The notes: generated from the letters alone by a model not told the origin. A stretch of DNA of 64,000 nt from Prevotella sp. AGR2160 (GCF_000424185.1 NZ_AUJK01000002.1:62001-126000), one strand, 5' to 3'. Positions 1-10,310 are shown, numbered from the stretch's first letter. Program-made: numbers and translations.

Positions 1-1
1 T

Positions 2-1183
2 GATCCTAACCAGTATTTCTATCCCGGTGACCGCCATGAGCATCCGGCATGGGACAGCCTCTGTTTCGACTACGGTAAGGATGACGTCATCCATTTTCTC
101 CTCTCCAACTGTAAGTACTGGTTGGAGGAATATCATTTCGACGGTTTCCGTTTCGATGGTGTCACCTCCATGCTCTACTATAGTCATGGACTCGGAGAGG
201 CCTTTACAAACTATGGCGACTATTTCAACGGTCACGAGGATGATAATGCCATCTGTTATCTGACCATGGCCAACTGCCTGATCCATGAGGTCAATCCTCA
301 TGCCTTCACCATCGCCGAGGAGGTCTCCGGAATGCCCGGGCTTGCCGCACCGTTCAAGGACTACGGTTATGGCTTTGACTACCGTATGGCCATGAATATC
401 CCCGACTTCTGGATCAAGACGATCAAGGAGAAGAAAGACGAGGATTGGAAACCGAGTTCTATCTTCTGGGAGGTGAAGAACAGGCGCAACGATGAGCGTA
501 CGATCTCTTACTGTGAGAGTCACGACCAGGCCCTTGTGGGTGACAAGACCATTATTTTCCGTCTCATCGATGCCGATATGTACTGGCATTTCAAGAAAGG
601 GGATGAGAACGACCTTGTGCACCGTGGCATCGCCTTACATAAGATGATCCGCCTCGTCACGCTCGCCGCCATCAACGGAGGATATCTGAACTTCATGGGT
701 AATGAGTTTGGGCATCCGGAGTGGATCGACTTCCCGCGCGAGGGCAACGGATGGAGCTATAAATACTGTCGCCGCCAATGGAATCTCGTGGACAATCATG
801 ACCTCTGCTATCACTACCTCGGTGATTTCGACAGGGCCATGCTCGCTGTCGTGAAGAGTGAGAAAGCCTTCAACGATACCCCCGTCCAGGAGATCTGGCA
901 TAATGACGCGGATCAGGTGCTCTGCTTCGAGCGCGGAGATCTCTTCTTCGTGTTCAACTTCTCACCGACCCACAGTTTCACGGATTATGGCTTCCTCGTT
1001 CCTGAGGGAGCTTATGATATCGTCCTTGACAGTGATGACAAGACCTATGGGGGCAACGGACTCAATGATGACAGCGTAGAGCATTTCACGAATCCGGATC
1101 CTCTCTTCACGCCACAGCATAAAGGATGGCTGAAACTCTATCTGCCCGCCCGTTCCGCCCAGGTACTGCGGAGAAAGAAATAA
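2..1183 (+). CDS. glgB: 1,4-alpha-glucan branching enzyme, C-terminal part (5' end outside window)
   Basis: Branching enzyme makes alpha-1,6 branches in glycogen in the cytoplasm. The reading frame is open from base 2, so the N-terminal CBM48 part and the start of the GH13 barrel lie upstream of the window. Visible GH13 motifs are FRFDG with the nucleophile Asp, IAEE with the acid/base Glu, and ESHDQ with the transition-state Asp. The segment DGVTSMLYYSHGLG resembles eukaryote-type (GH13_8) branching enzymes, which Bacteroidetes commonly carry. The protein ends in a beta-rich domain typical of the GH13 C terminus. A palindromic repeat (1193-1228) follows the stop. The call is secure for the family; the full length cannot be judged. 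Confidence 0.93.
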   Translation, partial: DPNQYFYPGDRHEHPAWDSLCFDYGKDDVIHFLLSNCKYWLEEYHFDGFRFDGVTSMLYYSHGLGEAFTNYGDYFNGHEDDNAICYLTMANCLIHEVNPHAFTIAEEVSGMPGLAAPFKDYGYGFDYRMAMNIPDFWIKTIKEKKDEDWKPSSIFWEVKNRRNDERTISYCESHDQALVGDKTIIFRLIDADMYWHFKKGDENDLVHRGIALHKMIRLVTLAAINGGYLNFMGNEFGHPEWIDFPREGNGWSYKYCRRQWNLVDNHDLCYHYLGDFDRAMLAVVKSEKAFNDTPVQEIWHNDADQVLCFERGDLFFVFNFSPTHSFTDYGFLVPEGAYDIVLDSDDKTYGGNGLNDDSVEHFTNPDPLFTPQHKGWLKLYLPARSAQVLRRKK

Positions 1184-1192
1184 TCGGGTATA

Positions 1193-1228
1193 GTAGGTGG
1201 CCGCCATGTTGCGGCCACCTACAAGAGG
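1193..1228. repeat. A-family palindromic repeat, copy after glgB
   Basis: GTAGGTGGCCGCCATGTTGC followed by GGCCACCTACAAGAGG, the clearest copy of the A family. The arms GTAGGTGGCCG and CGGCCACCTAC are exact reverse complements. It lies 10 bases after the glgB stop, where it could end the transcript. Confidence 0.85.
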
Positions 1229-1264
1229 ATCTGAATAATACAGGTTAAATATTGATTTGATTGT

Positions 1265-2326
1265 ATGGATAATCCCAAGAGTAGCACAGTACCGATGATG
1301 GTGACCTGTGCTATTGTATTTTTGATTTTCACATTCTGTTATGTCTTCTTCTTTCAGAGTGATGTGCTCACGGTGACGCAACATGTTCTCTCGGAAGGTG
1401 AGACTTCTTATGGCCGTACGATAGGAGCGGTCCTCATCACCCTTGTTCTCTGGGCCCTGCAAGCCACCGTCTACTCTCTCACCAAGCTCCGTCGGCGGGC
1501 ACATGCGTTGACCTATCTGCCGTCATTTCTTATTTTGACGGTTATCACGGATATCAGCGCACATACCGATGAGCATTTCTCTTTCGGTGCCTGGCTCTGG
1601 CTCTTTCCGCTGATTCTCATCGTCTGGTGGATCATCGTGATGATGGCAAGGGCGATAGAACCGTATGAGCCGAATCAGAAATCGTGGGGATTATTCTCAC
1701 GGACTACGGCCATCAATCTCTTTGAAATGGTGTTCATGATGTTTCTCGTAGGCATGATTGCGCAGAGCAACGAGAATATACACCGTCGTATGCGTGCCGA
1801 GGTCTGTTTGTCGCAGCAGGATTACAAAGGGGCCGTGGAGGCAACGAATACCGAAAAGGCCGACAGTAGTCTGACCCTCCTCCGTGCGCTTGCACTGACT
1901 CATGAGCATGCCCTTGCCGAACATTTCTTCGAAGTTCCCGTTTGTGGAGGCAGTAAGGCCTTACGTCCGGATGGCCACTCCGTAAAACTCCTCATGACAG
2001 CCTATCCACGCCATTTCACGCGTCAGGAGGCAGCAGACCTTCATCTTGTGGGATTGCTGATGGACAAGAAACTTGACTTGTTTGCCAAGGAATTACCGAA
2101 ATATTATGATTTGAGGAAACCATTGCCGAAGCATTACCGTGAGGCCCTCGTACTTTACACCCATCGTCGTGCCAATCCGATTTATGTCTTTAAGTCACCG
2201 GTGATCGATGCCGACTATCAGGACTATCAAGATATGGAGCTGAAAAATGGAAACCCTGCCGTCCGCAAGAGTCAGCTCCACGATACCTATGGTAACACTT
2301 ATTGGTATTATTGGCAGTATGAGTGA
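1265..2326 (+). CDS. Polytopic membrane protein with long C-terminal soluble domain (DUF6057-like)
   Basis: This 353-residue protein has about four hydrophobic segments in its first 170 residues (about 10-30, 55-72, 105-130 and 155-172). A soluble, alpha-helical tail follows, with segments resembling degenerate TPR helices such as the DYKGAVEA stretch near residue 180. The general shape recalls the Bacteroidetes family DUF6057, but that is from memory and not firm. Its last 8 bases overlap the start of the helicase gene, so the two are very probably translationally coupled. Function is unknown. Confidence 0.7.
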   Translation: MDNPKSSTVPMMVTCAIVFLIFTFCYVFFFQSDVLTVTQHVLSEGETSYGRTIGAVLITLVLWALQATVYSLTKLRRRAHALTYLPSFLILTVITDISAHTDEHFSFGAWLWLFPLILIVWWIIVMMARAIEPYEPNQKSWGLFSRTTAINLFEMVFMMFLVGMIAQSNENIHRRMRAEVCLSQQDYKGAVEATNTEKADSSLTLLRALALTHEHALAEHFFEVPVCGGSKALRPDGHSVKLLMTAYPRHFTRQEAADLHLVGLLMDKKLDLFAKELPKYYDLRKPLPKHYREALVLYTHRRANPIYVFKSPVIDADYQDYQDMELKNGNPAVRKSQLHDTYGNTYWYYWQYE

Positions 2327-5300
2327 TCTACAAAGAGACCTGGACCGCAGAAGTGACCACGAGGGGCTGAAGGCAGCGAATCATTTCTTCAGCATGCTTC
2401 TCTCGGCTATGGGCAAAGTCGATATGGAGCGCCGTTATGCGGCCTTGGACACTGTCTTCCAAAATCTGTTGGACCAGAACACCGATTTTGCCCGTATCCG
2501 TCTGGTTGGCCCCTTCGCCAAGACAGACTATCTGCTCAAGACCCATGATGCCAATGGTGCCCTTTCCCATGCCGTCCATACCGCGAGGATCCATTTCCGT
2601 GATCTCGGTCGGGGAGAAACACCCTCGGAGACAGCGTCGCGCTATGACTTTCAGGCCGTGACCTGTTTTGTGGCTCTGATCTATCATATCGAGGAGATCC
2701 CGGAACGACTCCGCCAACTCTTTCCGCCCATGCGTCCCCAGAGCGTGGCAGCGCTGCCGAGAGCTGCCGTAATGCGCCTTCTCGTGGAACATTGGGATGA
2801 CGAATTTATCTATGGGCTCCTTGAGGACCCTACCATTCCGGCGAAAGTCAGATATCATGCCGATGAGGCCTATCTGCGCGATGATCTCTATCAAGGAGTA
2901 CAGCTGAACCTCATCCATCCCCGTCAGGAGGATGATGGAACATTAACACCCGAACTGATTATCTTTGCACCTGACCTGCTGATTGATATCAGTGCCATCG
3001 CCGGTTGTTTCGAGAGTTATAACCATACCGAACTGATCTACCTGCTCAACAAGATTAAGCCCAACGTCACAACGGAGCCGATTCTCATGGGTGAGTTTGC
3101 CGGCGAGCTCTTGGATGATGAGGTACACGCCAAGGATCAGGAGAAAGCGTATGTTGACTGTGCCCGGCACTTCTTCACGCATCATGCCGTAGACCTCCTC
3201 TGTACGCCCCTGTCACCTGATTTTCATCATCAGGCACAGCAGCAACGGACCTATATCCGTCAGGCGGTGCGACAGACATTGCCCCAACGTGTGAAGGAAT
3301 ATCATCGGGAAGAAGTCATGCTGGAGCCCTCCTTCTTCTCTGAGATGCTCGGACTACAAGGACGTATGGATTTCCTGCAGCAGGATCTCGAAGTCCTCAT
3401 CGAACAGAAGGCAGGTAAGGGCGGATTCCCGCAGCGAGACCCCGACACCCCGGTCTATCAGTTGAAACATTACATCCAGATGCTCCTTTATATGGCCTTG
3501 CTCCGTTATGGATTCGCGGACCATTATGACCGGTATCATCATCTTTACGCTTTCCTGCTCTATTCCCGTTATGCCAACTCCCTCGTCGGTCTTGGCTATG
3601 CCCCCCAACTTGTCCGTGAGGCACTGATGATTAGAAATCGCATCGCGGCCAACGAACTGAGATTCACCCATGGGGGCATGCGCATTCTGGAGACCCTTCG
3701 GCCGGAGGATCTGAATGCTTACCACACGGCAGGAAAGTTATGGAATAACTATCAGCGGCCTCAGCTGGAGGCACTGCTGGCGCCTATTCATAAAGCGTCA
3801 CCATTGGAGCGTGACTATTATTTCCGCTTTCTGCAGTTTGTGGAGACGGAACATGTCCTTTCGAAAGTGGGTAATGCGCTGAAGGAAGACTCAGGCTTTG
3901 CCGCCAAATGGCATGACAATCTGCATGACAAACGACAGGCGGGAAACATCTTCGACAACCTCATTCTCAAAGAACCCGGAGAAGGCCACCAGGGAGAGGT
4001 CACCGAGGTCGTCCTCGAGCGCCATGATGATGATGAAGAGGGAATGAGCAATTTCCGCATAGGGGATATTGTCATCCTTTATCCTTATGAGAAGGGTACG
4101 GAGCCCGATGTCCGGAAGACGTGGACCTATCGTTGCAGTATCCGGCAGATCACAGCGACAACACTCACGCTGACCTTACGTGCCGCACAGAGTGATGCCC
4201 GGGTATTTCTGCGGGATAAGGATAAGGTCTGGGCAGTGGAGCATGACTTCTTTGAGTCTAGCTATGGCGCACTTTATCGTGGCATGCATGCCTTCCTCTC
4301 GGCACCGAAGGAACGCCGTGACCTGATCTTATTGCAGCGCCGGCCGCGTGTCGACCATAGTCTGACCCTACGGGGCAACTATGGCAGTTTCAATACCCTC
4401 AGCCTCCATGTACGCCAGGCCAGGGACTTCTTCTTGATCATTGGTCCACCGGGAACAGGCAAGACCTCCTTCGGACTGATGAACACGTTGAAGGAGGAGC
4501 TCCTTACTCCCGGGAGCAACATCCTTCTCATGGCATTCACAAACCGTGCGGTCGATGAGATCTGCAGTAAGTTGGAGGAAGAGCACCTCGACTATCTGCG
4601 CGTGGGCAGTAGACTATCCTGTAGTGTGGCTTATCAGAGCCATCTCCTGGAAGAGACCGTCAGCAACTGTCATACCCTCAAAGACATGCGTCGCCGTGTC
4701 CTCGACTGTCGTATCGTCGTGGGAACGACGACGGCGCTGAGCAGTAAGATCCAACTCTTCAGCCAGAAAACTTTTGCGTTGGCCATCATCGACGAGGCTT
4801 CACAGATCCTCGAACCGCATCTCATGGCTCTGCTCTCTGCCGTGCATACCGATCCGGAAACAGGCATAGAGGAGAGTGCCATCCGTAAGTTCGTCTTCAT
4901 CGGTGATCATAAGCAACTGCCGGCTGTCGTACAACAGAGTCAGCAAGAGAGCAGGGTAGAAGAAGACGATCTCAACGCCATCGGCCTCACCGACTGTCGC
5001 CTGTCCCTCTTCGAAAGATTGCTGCGTCGTTACCGTAATGATCCGGAGGTGGTCTATATGCTCACCCGTCAGAGCCGTATGCATCATGAGATTGCCGTCT
5101 TCCCGAGCGAGGCCTTCTATGGTGGCAAACTGCGGGAGGTGCCGTTACCCCATCAGACCCCATCACTGCCCTCGTCATGGCAAGGGAAAGATGAGCTGGA
5201 CGACGTGTTGCATACCCGTCGTGTGGCGTTCTTCGACTGTCAATTGCCGGAAGACAGCTGCTCAGACAAAGTCAATACCATTGAGGCTGACCTCATAGCA

Positions 5301-5738
5301 GCAACGATTCAGAAGATTTGGACCATAGAGAAGGCGCATTTCATCGCTTCACAGACCGTGGGTGTCATCGTACCCTATCGGAATCAGATCGCCGCCATCC
5401 GCAACGCCCTCGAACGGTTCAATATCCCGGAACTCATGGAGATCACCATAGACACGGTCGAGCGTTATCAAGGGTCACAGCGGAAGTATATCCTCTATGG
5501 ATTCACGGTGCAACAGTTTTATCAATTGCGATTCCTTACCAATCATGTCTTCGAGGAAGACGGAGCGGTTATCGACCGCAAACTGAATGTTGTCATGACG
5601 CGGGCACAGGAACATCTGCTGCTCTTTGGTCATGCCGCGTTGCTCAAGGAAAATGCGCTTTTCGACAGGCTGATCGATTTTTGTAAGGAGAGAGGAGAAT
5701 ATTACAGTACTCAAGAGGATAGCTATAACTCTCAATAG
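2319..5738 (+). CDS. DNA2/NAM7-type superfamily 1 helicase with large N-terminal extension
   Basis: The start at 2319 (ATGAGTGA) overlaps the upstream stop and gives 1139 residues. The first 700 residues carry no motif I recognise. The C-terminal third is an SF1 helicase of the AAA_11/AAA_12 (Upf1/DNA2-like) type. It has Walker A GPPGTGKT at about 709-716, motif II DEAS at about 825-828, then GDHKQLPAV (motif III), a VPYRNQ segment, and motif VI-like VVMTRAQEHLLLFG near the end. Such enzymes unwind nucleic acid using ATP. It lies 60 bases upstream of the 1304-residue AlbA_2 protein on the same strand, suggesting they work together. Related pairs of a large helicase and a nucleic-acid-binding protein occur in defence and repair loci, but no role can be assigned here. 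Confidence 0.85.
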   Translation: MSDLQRDLDRRSDHEGLKAANHFFSMLLSAMGKVDMERRYAALDTVFQNLLDQNTDFARIRLVGPFAKTDYLLKTHDANGALSHAVHTARIHFRDLGRGETPSETASRYDFQAVTCFVALIYHIEEIPERLRQLFPPMRPQSVAALPRAAVMRLLVEHWDDEFIYGLLEDPTIPAKVRYHADEAYLRDDLYQGVQLNLIHPRQEDDGTLTPELIIFAPDLLIDISAIAGCFESYNHTELIYLLNKIKPNVTTEPILMGEFAGELLDDEVHAKDQEKAYVDCARHFFTHHAVDLLCTPLSPDFHHQAQQQRTYIRQAVRQTLPQRVKEYHREEVMLEPSFFSEMLGLQGRMDFLQQDLEVLIEQKAGKGGFPQRDPDTPVYQLKHYIQMLLYMALLRYGFADHYDRYHHLYAFLLYSRYANSLVGLGYAPQLVREALMIRNRIAANELRFTHGGMRILETLRPEDLNAYHTAGKLWNNYQRPQLEALLAPIHKASPLERDYYFRFLQFVETEHVLSKVGNALKEDSGFAAKWHDNLHDKRQAGNIFDNLILKEPGEGHQGEVTEVVLERHDDDEEGMSNFRIGDIVILYPYEKGTEPDVRKTWTYRCSIRQITATTLTLTLRAAQSDARVFLRDKDKVWAVEHDFFESSYGALYRGMHAFLSAPKERRDLILLQRRPRVDHSLTLRGNYGSFNTLSLHVRQARDFFLIIGPPGTGKTSFGLMNTLKEELLTPGSNILLMAFTNRAVDEICSKLEEEHLDYLRVGSRLSCSVAYQSHLLEETVSNCHTLKDMRRRVLDCRIVVGTTTALSSKIQLFSQKTFALAIIDEASQILEPHLMALLSAVHTDPETGIEESAIRKFVFIGDHKQLPAVVQQSQQESRVEEDDLNAIGLTDCRLSLFERLLRRYRNDPEVVYMLTRQSRMHHEIAVFPSEAFYGGKLREVPLPHQTPSLPSSWQGKDELDDVLHTRRVAFFDCQLPEDSCSDKVNTIEADLIAATIQKIWTIEKAHFIASQTVGVIVPYRNQIAAIRNALERFNIPELMEITIDTVERYQGSQRKYILYGFTVQQFYQLRFLTNHVFEEDGAVIDRKLNVVMTRAQEHLLLFGHAALLKENALFDRLIDFCKERGEYYSTQEDSYNSQ

Positions 5739-5798
5739 AAGCCATAGCATAGCATATCATAGTAATCAAACAAAAAAAATAAACTAAAGCAAAAAAAG

Positions 5799-8700
5799 AT
5801 GGAAGAACAAGAAGAAAGGCAGCAAGTTGCCGTAAAAGTGTTAAGAACGGATATCGATACCCATCAGTATGTGGTATCCTACGGAGAAGACGCCAAGCTT
5901 TATCGTATTCCGATGCTCCCGTATCAACGGAAGATGCCGGAACCGGACACGATACCTTGTCTCGTAGAGAGAAGTCTGTCAGGGGGTGTTTATATCCGAC
6001 AAGATTTTGAGGCATTGATCCGTGGTTTTTATCAAGAAGGTGACGTGACCGATTTTACTGTCCAACGTTCCTATGGCGATGACTATATCCTGCAAGAATC
6101 CCATGGTTTTACGGCACGTCTGGCGAAGAAGCTCATCCCGAACCCGGCCCTGACACCATGCATCGGTTGCAGGATCAAGAAGATTAAGGGTCGGTATATG
6201 CAGATTGAACCGGCTTTTGTGGACAATAAGAAGGAGGCGACCTCTTTCTCACTCACCAACAGCCAACTACAGGAATTTATCGGACAGACGGCATGGAATC
6301 AGGAAGATCTCCGGAACTTATTGTTAGGCAATACGCCCTCAGACCTGTTTGATGCGGAATGTCATCAGTGGATAGCCGGTCAGGCAGCACAGTGTCCCGA
6401 TCGGGAGATGCGCCAGGAGGATCTCAAATCGTTGAAGAGTCATCTCCTTCAGGCTCTGGAGTCATCAGAGATGCTCAAACTGTGTGATGATACCACCCGT
6501 AAGGTCATGGAGGAGCGCTTCTCCGATGTCATCGAACAGGCGGGCTATTATCTTGACGCTTTGGATATGGTCGCGGAGGATGGACAGCCTGCCGCCGATT
6601 TCGTGACGACCGTCTTAGAGAAGCTTTCCAAGAGCAGTTATGTATACCATCCGCGCAAGCGACTGTATATCATGCTTTCCATCTTCCATCTCGACTTTAA
6701 CCTCATGGAAGAGAAGATGGACATGATCCTCTCCATTATCCGCAAGCATAGCCTGAAACTCAGTAAGCGCGAGCCATTCTGTAAGATGTGGATTATCTTG
6801 CTCGAATATTATATCCATCATATCTATGAGACGCCGGACCGTCTCAACGACCGTAAGGTGATGGAGACAATGATCATGGCACTGGCGCTACAGATGAACC
6901 TGGCAGAGGATTTCAAGAATGACCTCTTCGACGATGTCCTCAACCGTAGTCTTCTCTACCGCCTGTGCAGTAGGATGAATGTCACCAATCCCGACCAACT
7001 CCTGGAAGAATCGTTGTTCAACGTTGTCTCAGAGTCGGGTGACCAAAGTGTTTATGTATTGAATACGGATGATGCCGCCTTGACGGCGAACCTGATCTCT
7101 AACCAGGTGAGCGATACCGTTGACGGCTCTCTCGCGCCCGCCGTCTATTCCTCCGACCGTGTTCATCTTTCCATTGAGAATGGTAAGGTGACGCTCTCTG
7201 CTCCCGATGTCAATGATGACAATGAGTACGATCCTCTGCCGGCACAGTTGAATCTTTGGCATAACCTTTCCATTCGTCTCAGTGAGAGACCTTCCTCTGA
7301 TCTACGGGGAGACAAGAGCAATACGGTGCGCCATTACAAATTGTTATGGGATTTCATCTATAAATCCTTCTTCAGTGTACGTCAGCGAACTAAGAAAAAG
7401 AGTCGCCGTCCGCTCTATCCCGGGGATAAAGTGGATATCATTGTCCGACAGAAAATGGAGAATGGTCTGATCTTCTTATGTCAGGTTGTTGATCAAGGAT
7501 ATGAGGATGTGGTAGGATATATCGATGCCGCCAAAGATATTGTTCCTTATTATCCCGGGAAGTTAACCCTTTCTGATTTCTACAAGAATGGGGCGCCGCT
7601 GGAACTGACGGTGAAGATCGACCAGATAGAGGACGATGGCTCCTGTCATTTCGTGATGAACGACCTCGTCATTGATTTCATGGACGACTACCGCATCAAC
7701 CATTATGGCTATACCAGTCACCTGAACTGTTGTCTCAACACGCCGGCGCCAGGCTCTTTCAGGGTACCCGCGATCTCCTTCGATGGTCTCTCCGTCTCTG
7801 TCAGCGTGGAGAGGGGAACGAGTATGAGTGTCCTCACCAAAGGAAAGGTCGTAGAGGTCACAAATCCCGAACGAGGACCGGTTCCATATATGAATGTGAC
7901 CTATGTACGAGACCTCCCCGAGATCAACTTCAGTGTCAGCAATGCCTTCCATCAGCTCATGATCAATTACGCTGACGGACTCGTTTATCAGCCTGAAGAA
8001 GAGAAAAAGACAGAAGAAGAGAAAGAAGAGACGTTAACGACGGTTCTCGACGACAGTCGTGTCTATGAGTTGATGAATATCATTGAGACCTATGCCGGCT
8101 TCGAGGATGACTACGTGAAAGCCTACAATTATATATCCACCTGCCGGGTACTGGCCCGAATGATCAGTTCGAAGCGGGAGGACTATTATGTCAAACGGCT
8201 CACCCTTCTGGAATTATTGAGTGACTTCGCGCAGAACAGCAGTTTTACCGATGAGAGTCTGCGCATTCTGGACAAGAGTGGTTCCGATACATTTAATCCT
8301 CACAGCAACCTTTATCAGGAATATCAGCAGATGCGTGTCGTCTCTTGGCTGAATACGGATGAACATAATGATGAGCTCTACCAGATGAGTTGTGACCGTA
8401 CCCATCCCGTATTGCAACAACTGGCGGCACTCGTCATGTCACATAACACGGTGAAGAAGGCCGGGCTGATTCCGCAGGCCGAGGAAATTCTGGAAAAGAT
8501 CCGCAGTATCCTGAAGCTCCGTCGCCAGAATGTCAGTGACAAGAAAAACTACGGAAAGGAGAGTTATCTGGTGGAGTTCAAGACTTCTATCGTCTATCCG
8601 GAATACTCCATGCGTCCGAACCTCTTCGATCAGACCCGGAAGATTCTCAGTGAGATCTGTGCCTTCCTCAACGCCGATGGCGGAACGCTCTACCTCGGGG

Positions 8701-9713
8701 TCAACGACCAAGGAACGGAGATGGGTGTGGAAGAAGACCTCCATTTCCAACAGTTCAATGGTTCTGCCGACCATTACGAGGTGTATGTGAATAATATGGT
8801 GGCCAGTCAGATGTCTCAGGAGGCAGCCCATCATGTTCATACCCATTGGGATGATGACCCGAAGGTACGGACGAAGGTCCTTGTGATTGAGGTCACACCT
8901 AGTCCCGATCCCATCAGTCTCAACGGAGAATACTACGAACGTATGGGCACCTCATCCCGCCGTGTCAACGAGGAGTATCTTCCTGTCTTCCTCGCCAATC
9001 GCCGGAAATGGGCAGCAGAGCATCAGATGGAGACACGTGAGCAGGCTAAGGAACTCTTCGGACAGTTGCCGCAGCAGAATACGGTAACTATGGGCAAGGA
9101 GTACGAGGTAAGAACACAAAATATCAAGGATAAGATCCAGACCAGTCGGATACGCAATAATGTCATCAATGATTGGGAGGAGGAGTATTATCCGGTCATC
9201 AACTATATCTGTTTCATCGACCAGGATGAATATAAAGTACTGGATGAGAATGACTATAAAACCGACGACTACCGGCTCGAGCTGGCCGTCCATGAGGACG
9301 AGCAGGATTACTGGCTGCTCATGGCCTATGCCGATGGCTCTCTCATCAAGACCCGTGTTGCAGAACTGCTGAACCGTGGTGTCAACCGCGTCTTCAAACG
9401 TTATAGTAGTAAGGAACTGATCTATGCGAATATCGTCTGTGAGGATGATATCGTGGTGGTTGGTTATATTGATGGCAAAGGAAATCACTATGTCCGTTTC
9501 AACACGATGGACATGGTGGAGGAAGGGAGTATGCAGGAAGGTGGCAGCACGCTCTGTTCGGTAAACAACCAAGGCGTACACTATGTGGAAACTCTTCACC
9601 GGAAAGATGTGCCCGACTGGGTGACCTTCAATCCGAAGGCTACGACACTCGGTACCTCTTTGAAGACCGTCAACGGCAAGAAGATGAAGGAGTTTCTGCC
9701 GGGATGTAAGTAG
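5799..9713 (+). CDS. Very large AlbA_2 (Schlafen-type) domain protein
   Basis: The protein is 1304 residues long. Residues about 10-140 look beta-rich and OB-like. Residues about 535-615 (YPGDKVDIIV onward) look like an S1/OB-type fold. Residues about 920-1040 form an AlbA_2 domain, with VEFKTS at 925-930, then EICAFLNADGGTLYLGVND. This domain is typically a putative DNA- or RNA-binding module often called 'ATP-binding'. The C-terminal 250 residues are beta-rich and could be a propeller-like repeat, which I cannot confirm. The stop codon TAG is the first triplet of a B-family palindromic repeat (9711-9736). The gene is co-directional with the helicase upstream. No catalytic motif is clear. 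Function is unknown; a nucleic-acid role is inferred from AlbA_2 and the neighbour. Confidence 0.75.
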   Translation: MEEQEERQQVAVKVLRTDIDTHQYVVSYGEDAKLYRIPMLPYQRKMPEPDTIPCLVERSLSGGVYIRQDFEALIRGFYQEGDVTDFTVQRSYGDDYILQESHGFTARLAKKLIPNPALTPCIGCRIKKIKGRYMQIEPAFVDNKKEATSFSLTNSQLQEFIGQTAWNQEDLRNLLLGNTPSDLFDAECHQWIAGQAAQCPDREMRQEDLKSLKSHLLQALESSEMLKLCDDTTRKVMEERFSDVIEQAGYYLDALDMVAEDGQPAADFVTTVLEKLSKSSYVYHPRKRLYIMLSIFHLDFNLMEEKMDMILSIIRKHSLKLSKREPFCKMWIILLEYYIHHIYETPDRLNDRKVMETMIMALALQMNLAEDFKNDLFDDVLNRSLLYRLCSRMNVTNPDQLLEESLFNVVSESGDQSVYVLNTDDAALTANLISNQVSDTVDGSLAPAVYSSDRVHLSIENGKVTLSAPDVNDDNEYDPLPAQLNLWHNLSIRLSERPSSDLRGDKSNTVRHYKLLWDFIYKSFFSVRQRTKKKSRRPLYPGDKVDIIVRQKMENGLIFLCQVVDQGYEDVVGYIDAAKDIVPYYPGKLTLSDFYKNGAPLELTVKIDQIEDDGSCHFVMNDLVIDFMDDYRINHYGYTSHLNCCLNTPAPGSFRVPAISFDGLSVSVSVERGTSMSVLTKGKVVEVTNPERGPVPYMNVTYVRDLPEINFSVSNAFHQLMINYADGLVYQPEEEKKTEEEKEETLTTVLDDSRVYELMNIIETYAGFEDDYVKAYNYISTCRVLARMISSKREDYYVKRLTLLELLSDFAQNSSFTDESLRILDKSGSDTFNPHSNLYQEYQQMRVVSWLNTDEHNDELYQMSCDRTHPVLQQLAALVMSHNTVKKAGLIPQAEEILEKIRSILKLRRQNVSDKKNYGKESYLVEFKTSIVYPEYSMRPNLFDQTRKILSEICAFLNADGGTLYLGVNDQGTEMGVEEDLHFQQFNGSADHYEVYVNNMVASQMSQEAAHHVHTHWDDDPKVRTKVLVIEVTPSPDPISLNGEYYERMGTSSRRVNEEYLPVFLANRRKWAAEHQMETREQAKELFGQLPQQNTVTMGKEYEVRTQNIKDKIQTSRIRNNVINDWEEEYYPVINYICFIDQDEYKVLDENDYKTDDYRLELAVHEDEQDYWLLMAYADGSLIKTRVAELLNRGVNRVFKRYSSKELIYANIVCEDDIVVVGYIDGKGNHYVRFNTMDMVEEGSMQEGGSTLCSVNNQGVHYVETLHRKDVPDWVTFNPKATTLGTSLKTVNGKKMKEFLPGCK

Positions 9714-9736
9714 GGACATGATTCATCATGTTCCGC
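9711..9736. repeat. B-family palindromic repeat, copy 1 (contains a stop codon)
   Basis: The sequence is built from GGGACATGAT, a short spacer and ATCATGTTCC, an inverted repeat. It begins with TAG, the stop codon of the AlbA_2 protein. Similar copies occur at seven or more places in the window. Confidence 0.8.
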
Positions 9737-9747
9737 ATAGAGACCAG

Positions 9748-9794
9748 ATTGATCATGTTCCGACGATTTGGCGGGACATGATCAACCAAGTCCT
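9748..9794. repeat. B-family repeat, second copy in tandem (degenerate)
   Basis: Two half-sites, GATCATGTTCCG and CGGGACATGATC, lie 12 bases after copy 1 and form another imperfect palindrome between convergent genes. It could act as a weak bidirectional transcription stop. Confidence 0.6.
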
Positions 9795-9800
9795 TATGGG

Positions 9801-10310
9801 TTAGTATCTGCTCCAGTCTATGCCCCGGATCAGTTGCAGCGCCTTCGTCCAGTCGCAGTCGAGAGAGAACGGCGTCGGATAGTCCGTACGGTTACTGTAA
9901 GCATGGACGAGATCCTCGTCATTGTCTTTATAAAGCGGACAGTCGAGGGTTGCCTTCCGGAACGTCGCCGTGATCAAGTCGCGGTTTTTCCGCTTACAGT
10001 CCTCCAGTCGTTTCTCAAAGGCATTGAGATACTGTACCATGTTGTAAACTTGCTCATTAGCCGCTTTGATGAGACGATTTTTCTCATCGAGGGAGACACT
10101 GTCTGACATCATCTTCGGCGCCATCTTCGACTTCAGATAGCTGCATTCATCATATTTGAAAACAGCGATCTTCCGTTGATGGATGTCGAGGGTGGTGTCA
10201 TTACAGATCTTCTCTGCTTCCTTGGCCACATAGTTCAAAACGTCCTGTGCGGAAACGGGGAGAGCGAGGAAAGCCAGGAGGGCAATCAGGGAAAATAATT
10301 TTTTACGCAT
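9801..10310 (-). CDS. Secreted or periplasmic protein of unknown function
   Basis: This 169-residue protein begins with a clear Sec signal peptide (positive start MRKK, hydrophobic core, cleavage likely after PVSAQ at about 22). The mature part is alpha-helical and charged, with four cysteines (residues about 36, 56, 104 and 123). The start overlaps the 3' end of the ABC ATPase gene by 8 bases, so it is the last gene of the rsmG-MBL-ruvC-ABC group. I do not recognise the family. Confidence 0.75.
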   Translation of the reverse strand: MRKKLFSLIALLAFLALPVSAQDVLNYVAKEAEKICNDTTLDIHQRKIAVFKYDECSYLKSKMAPKMMSDSVSLDEKNRLIKAANEQVYNMVQYLNAFEKRLEDCKRKNRDLITATFRKATLDCPLYKDNDEDLVHAYSNRTDYPTPFSLDCDWTKALQLIRGIDWSRY

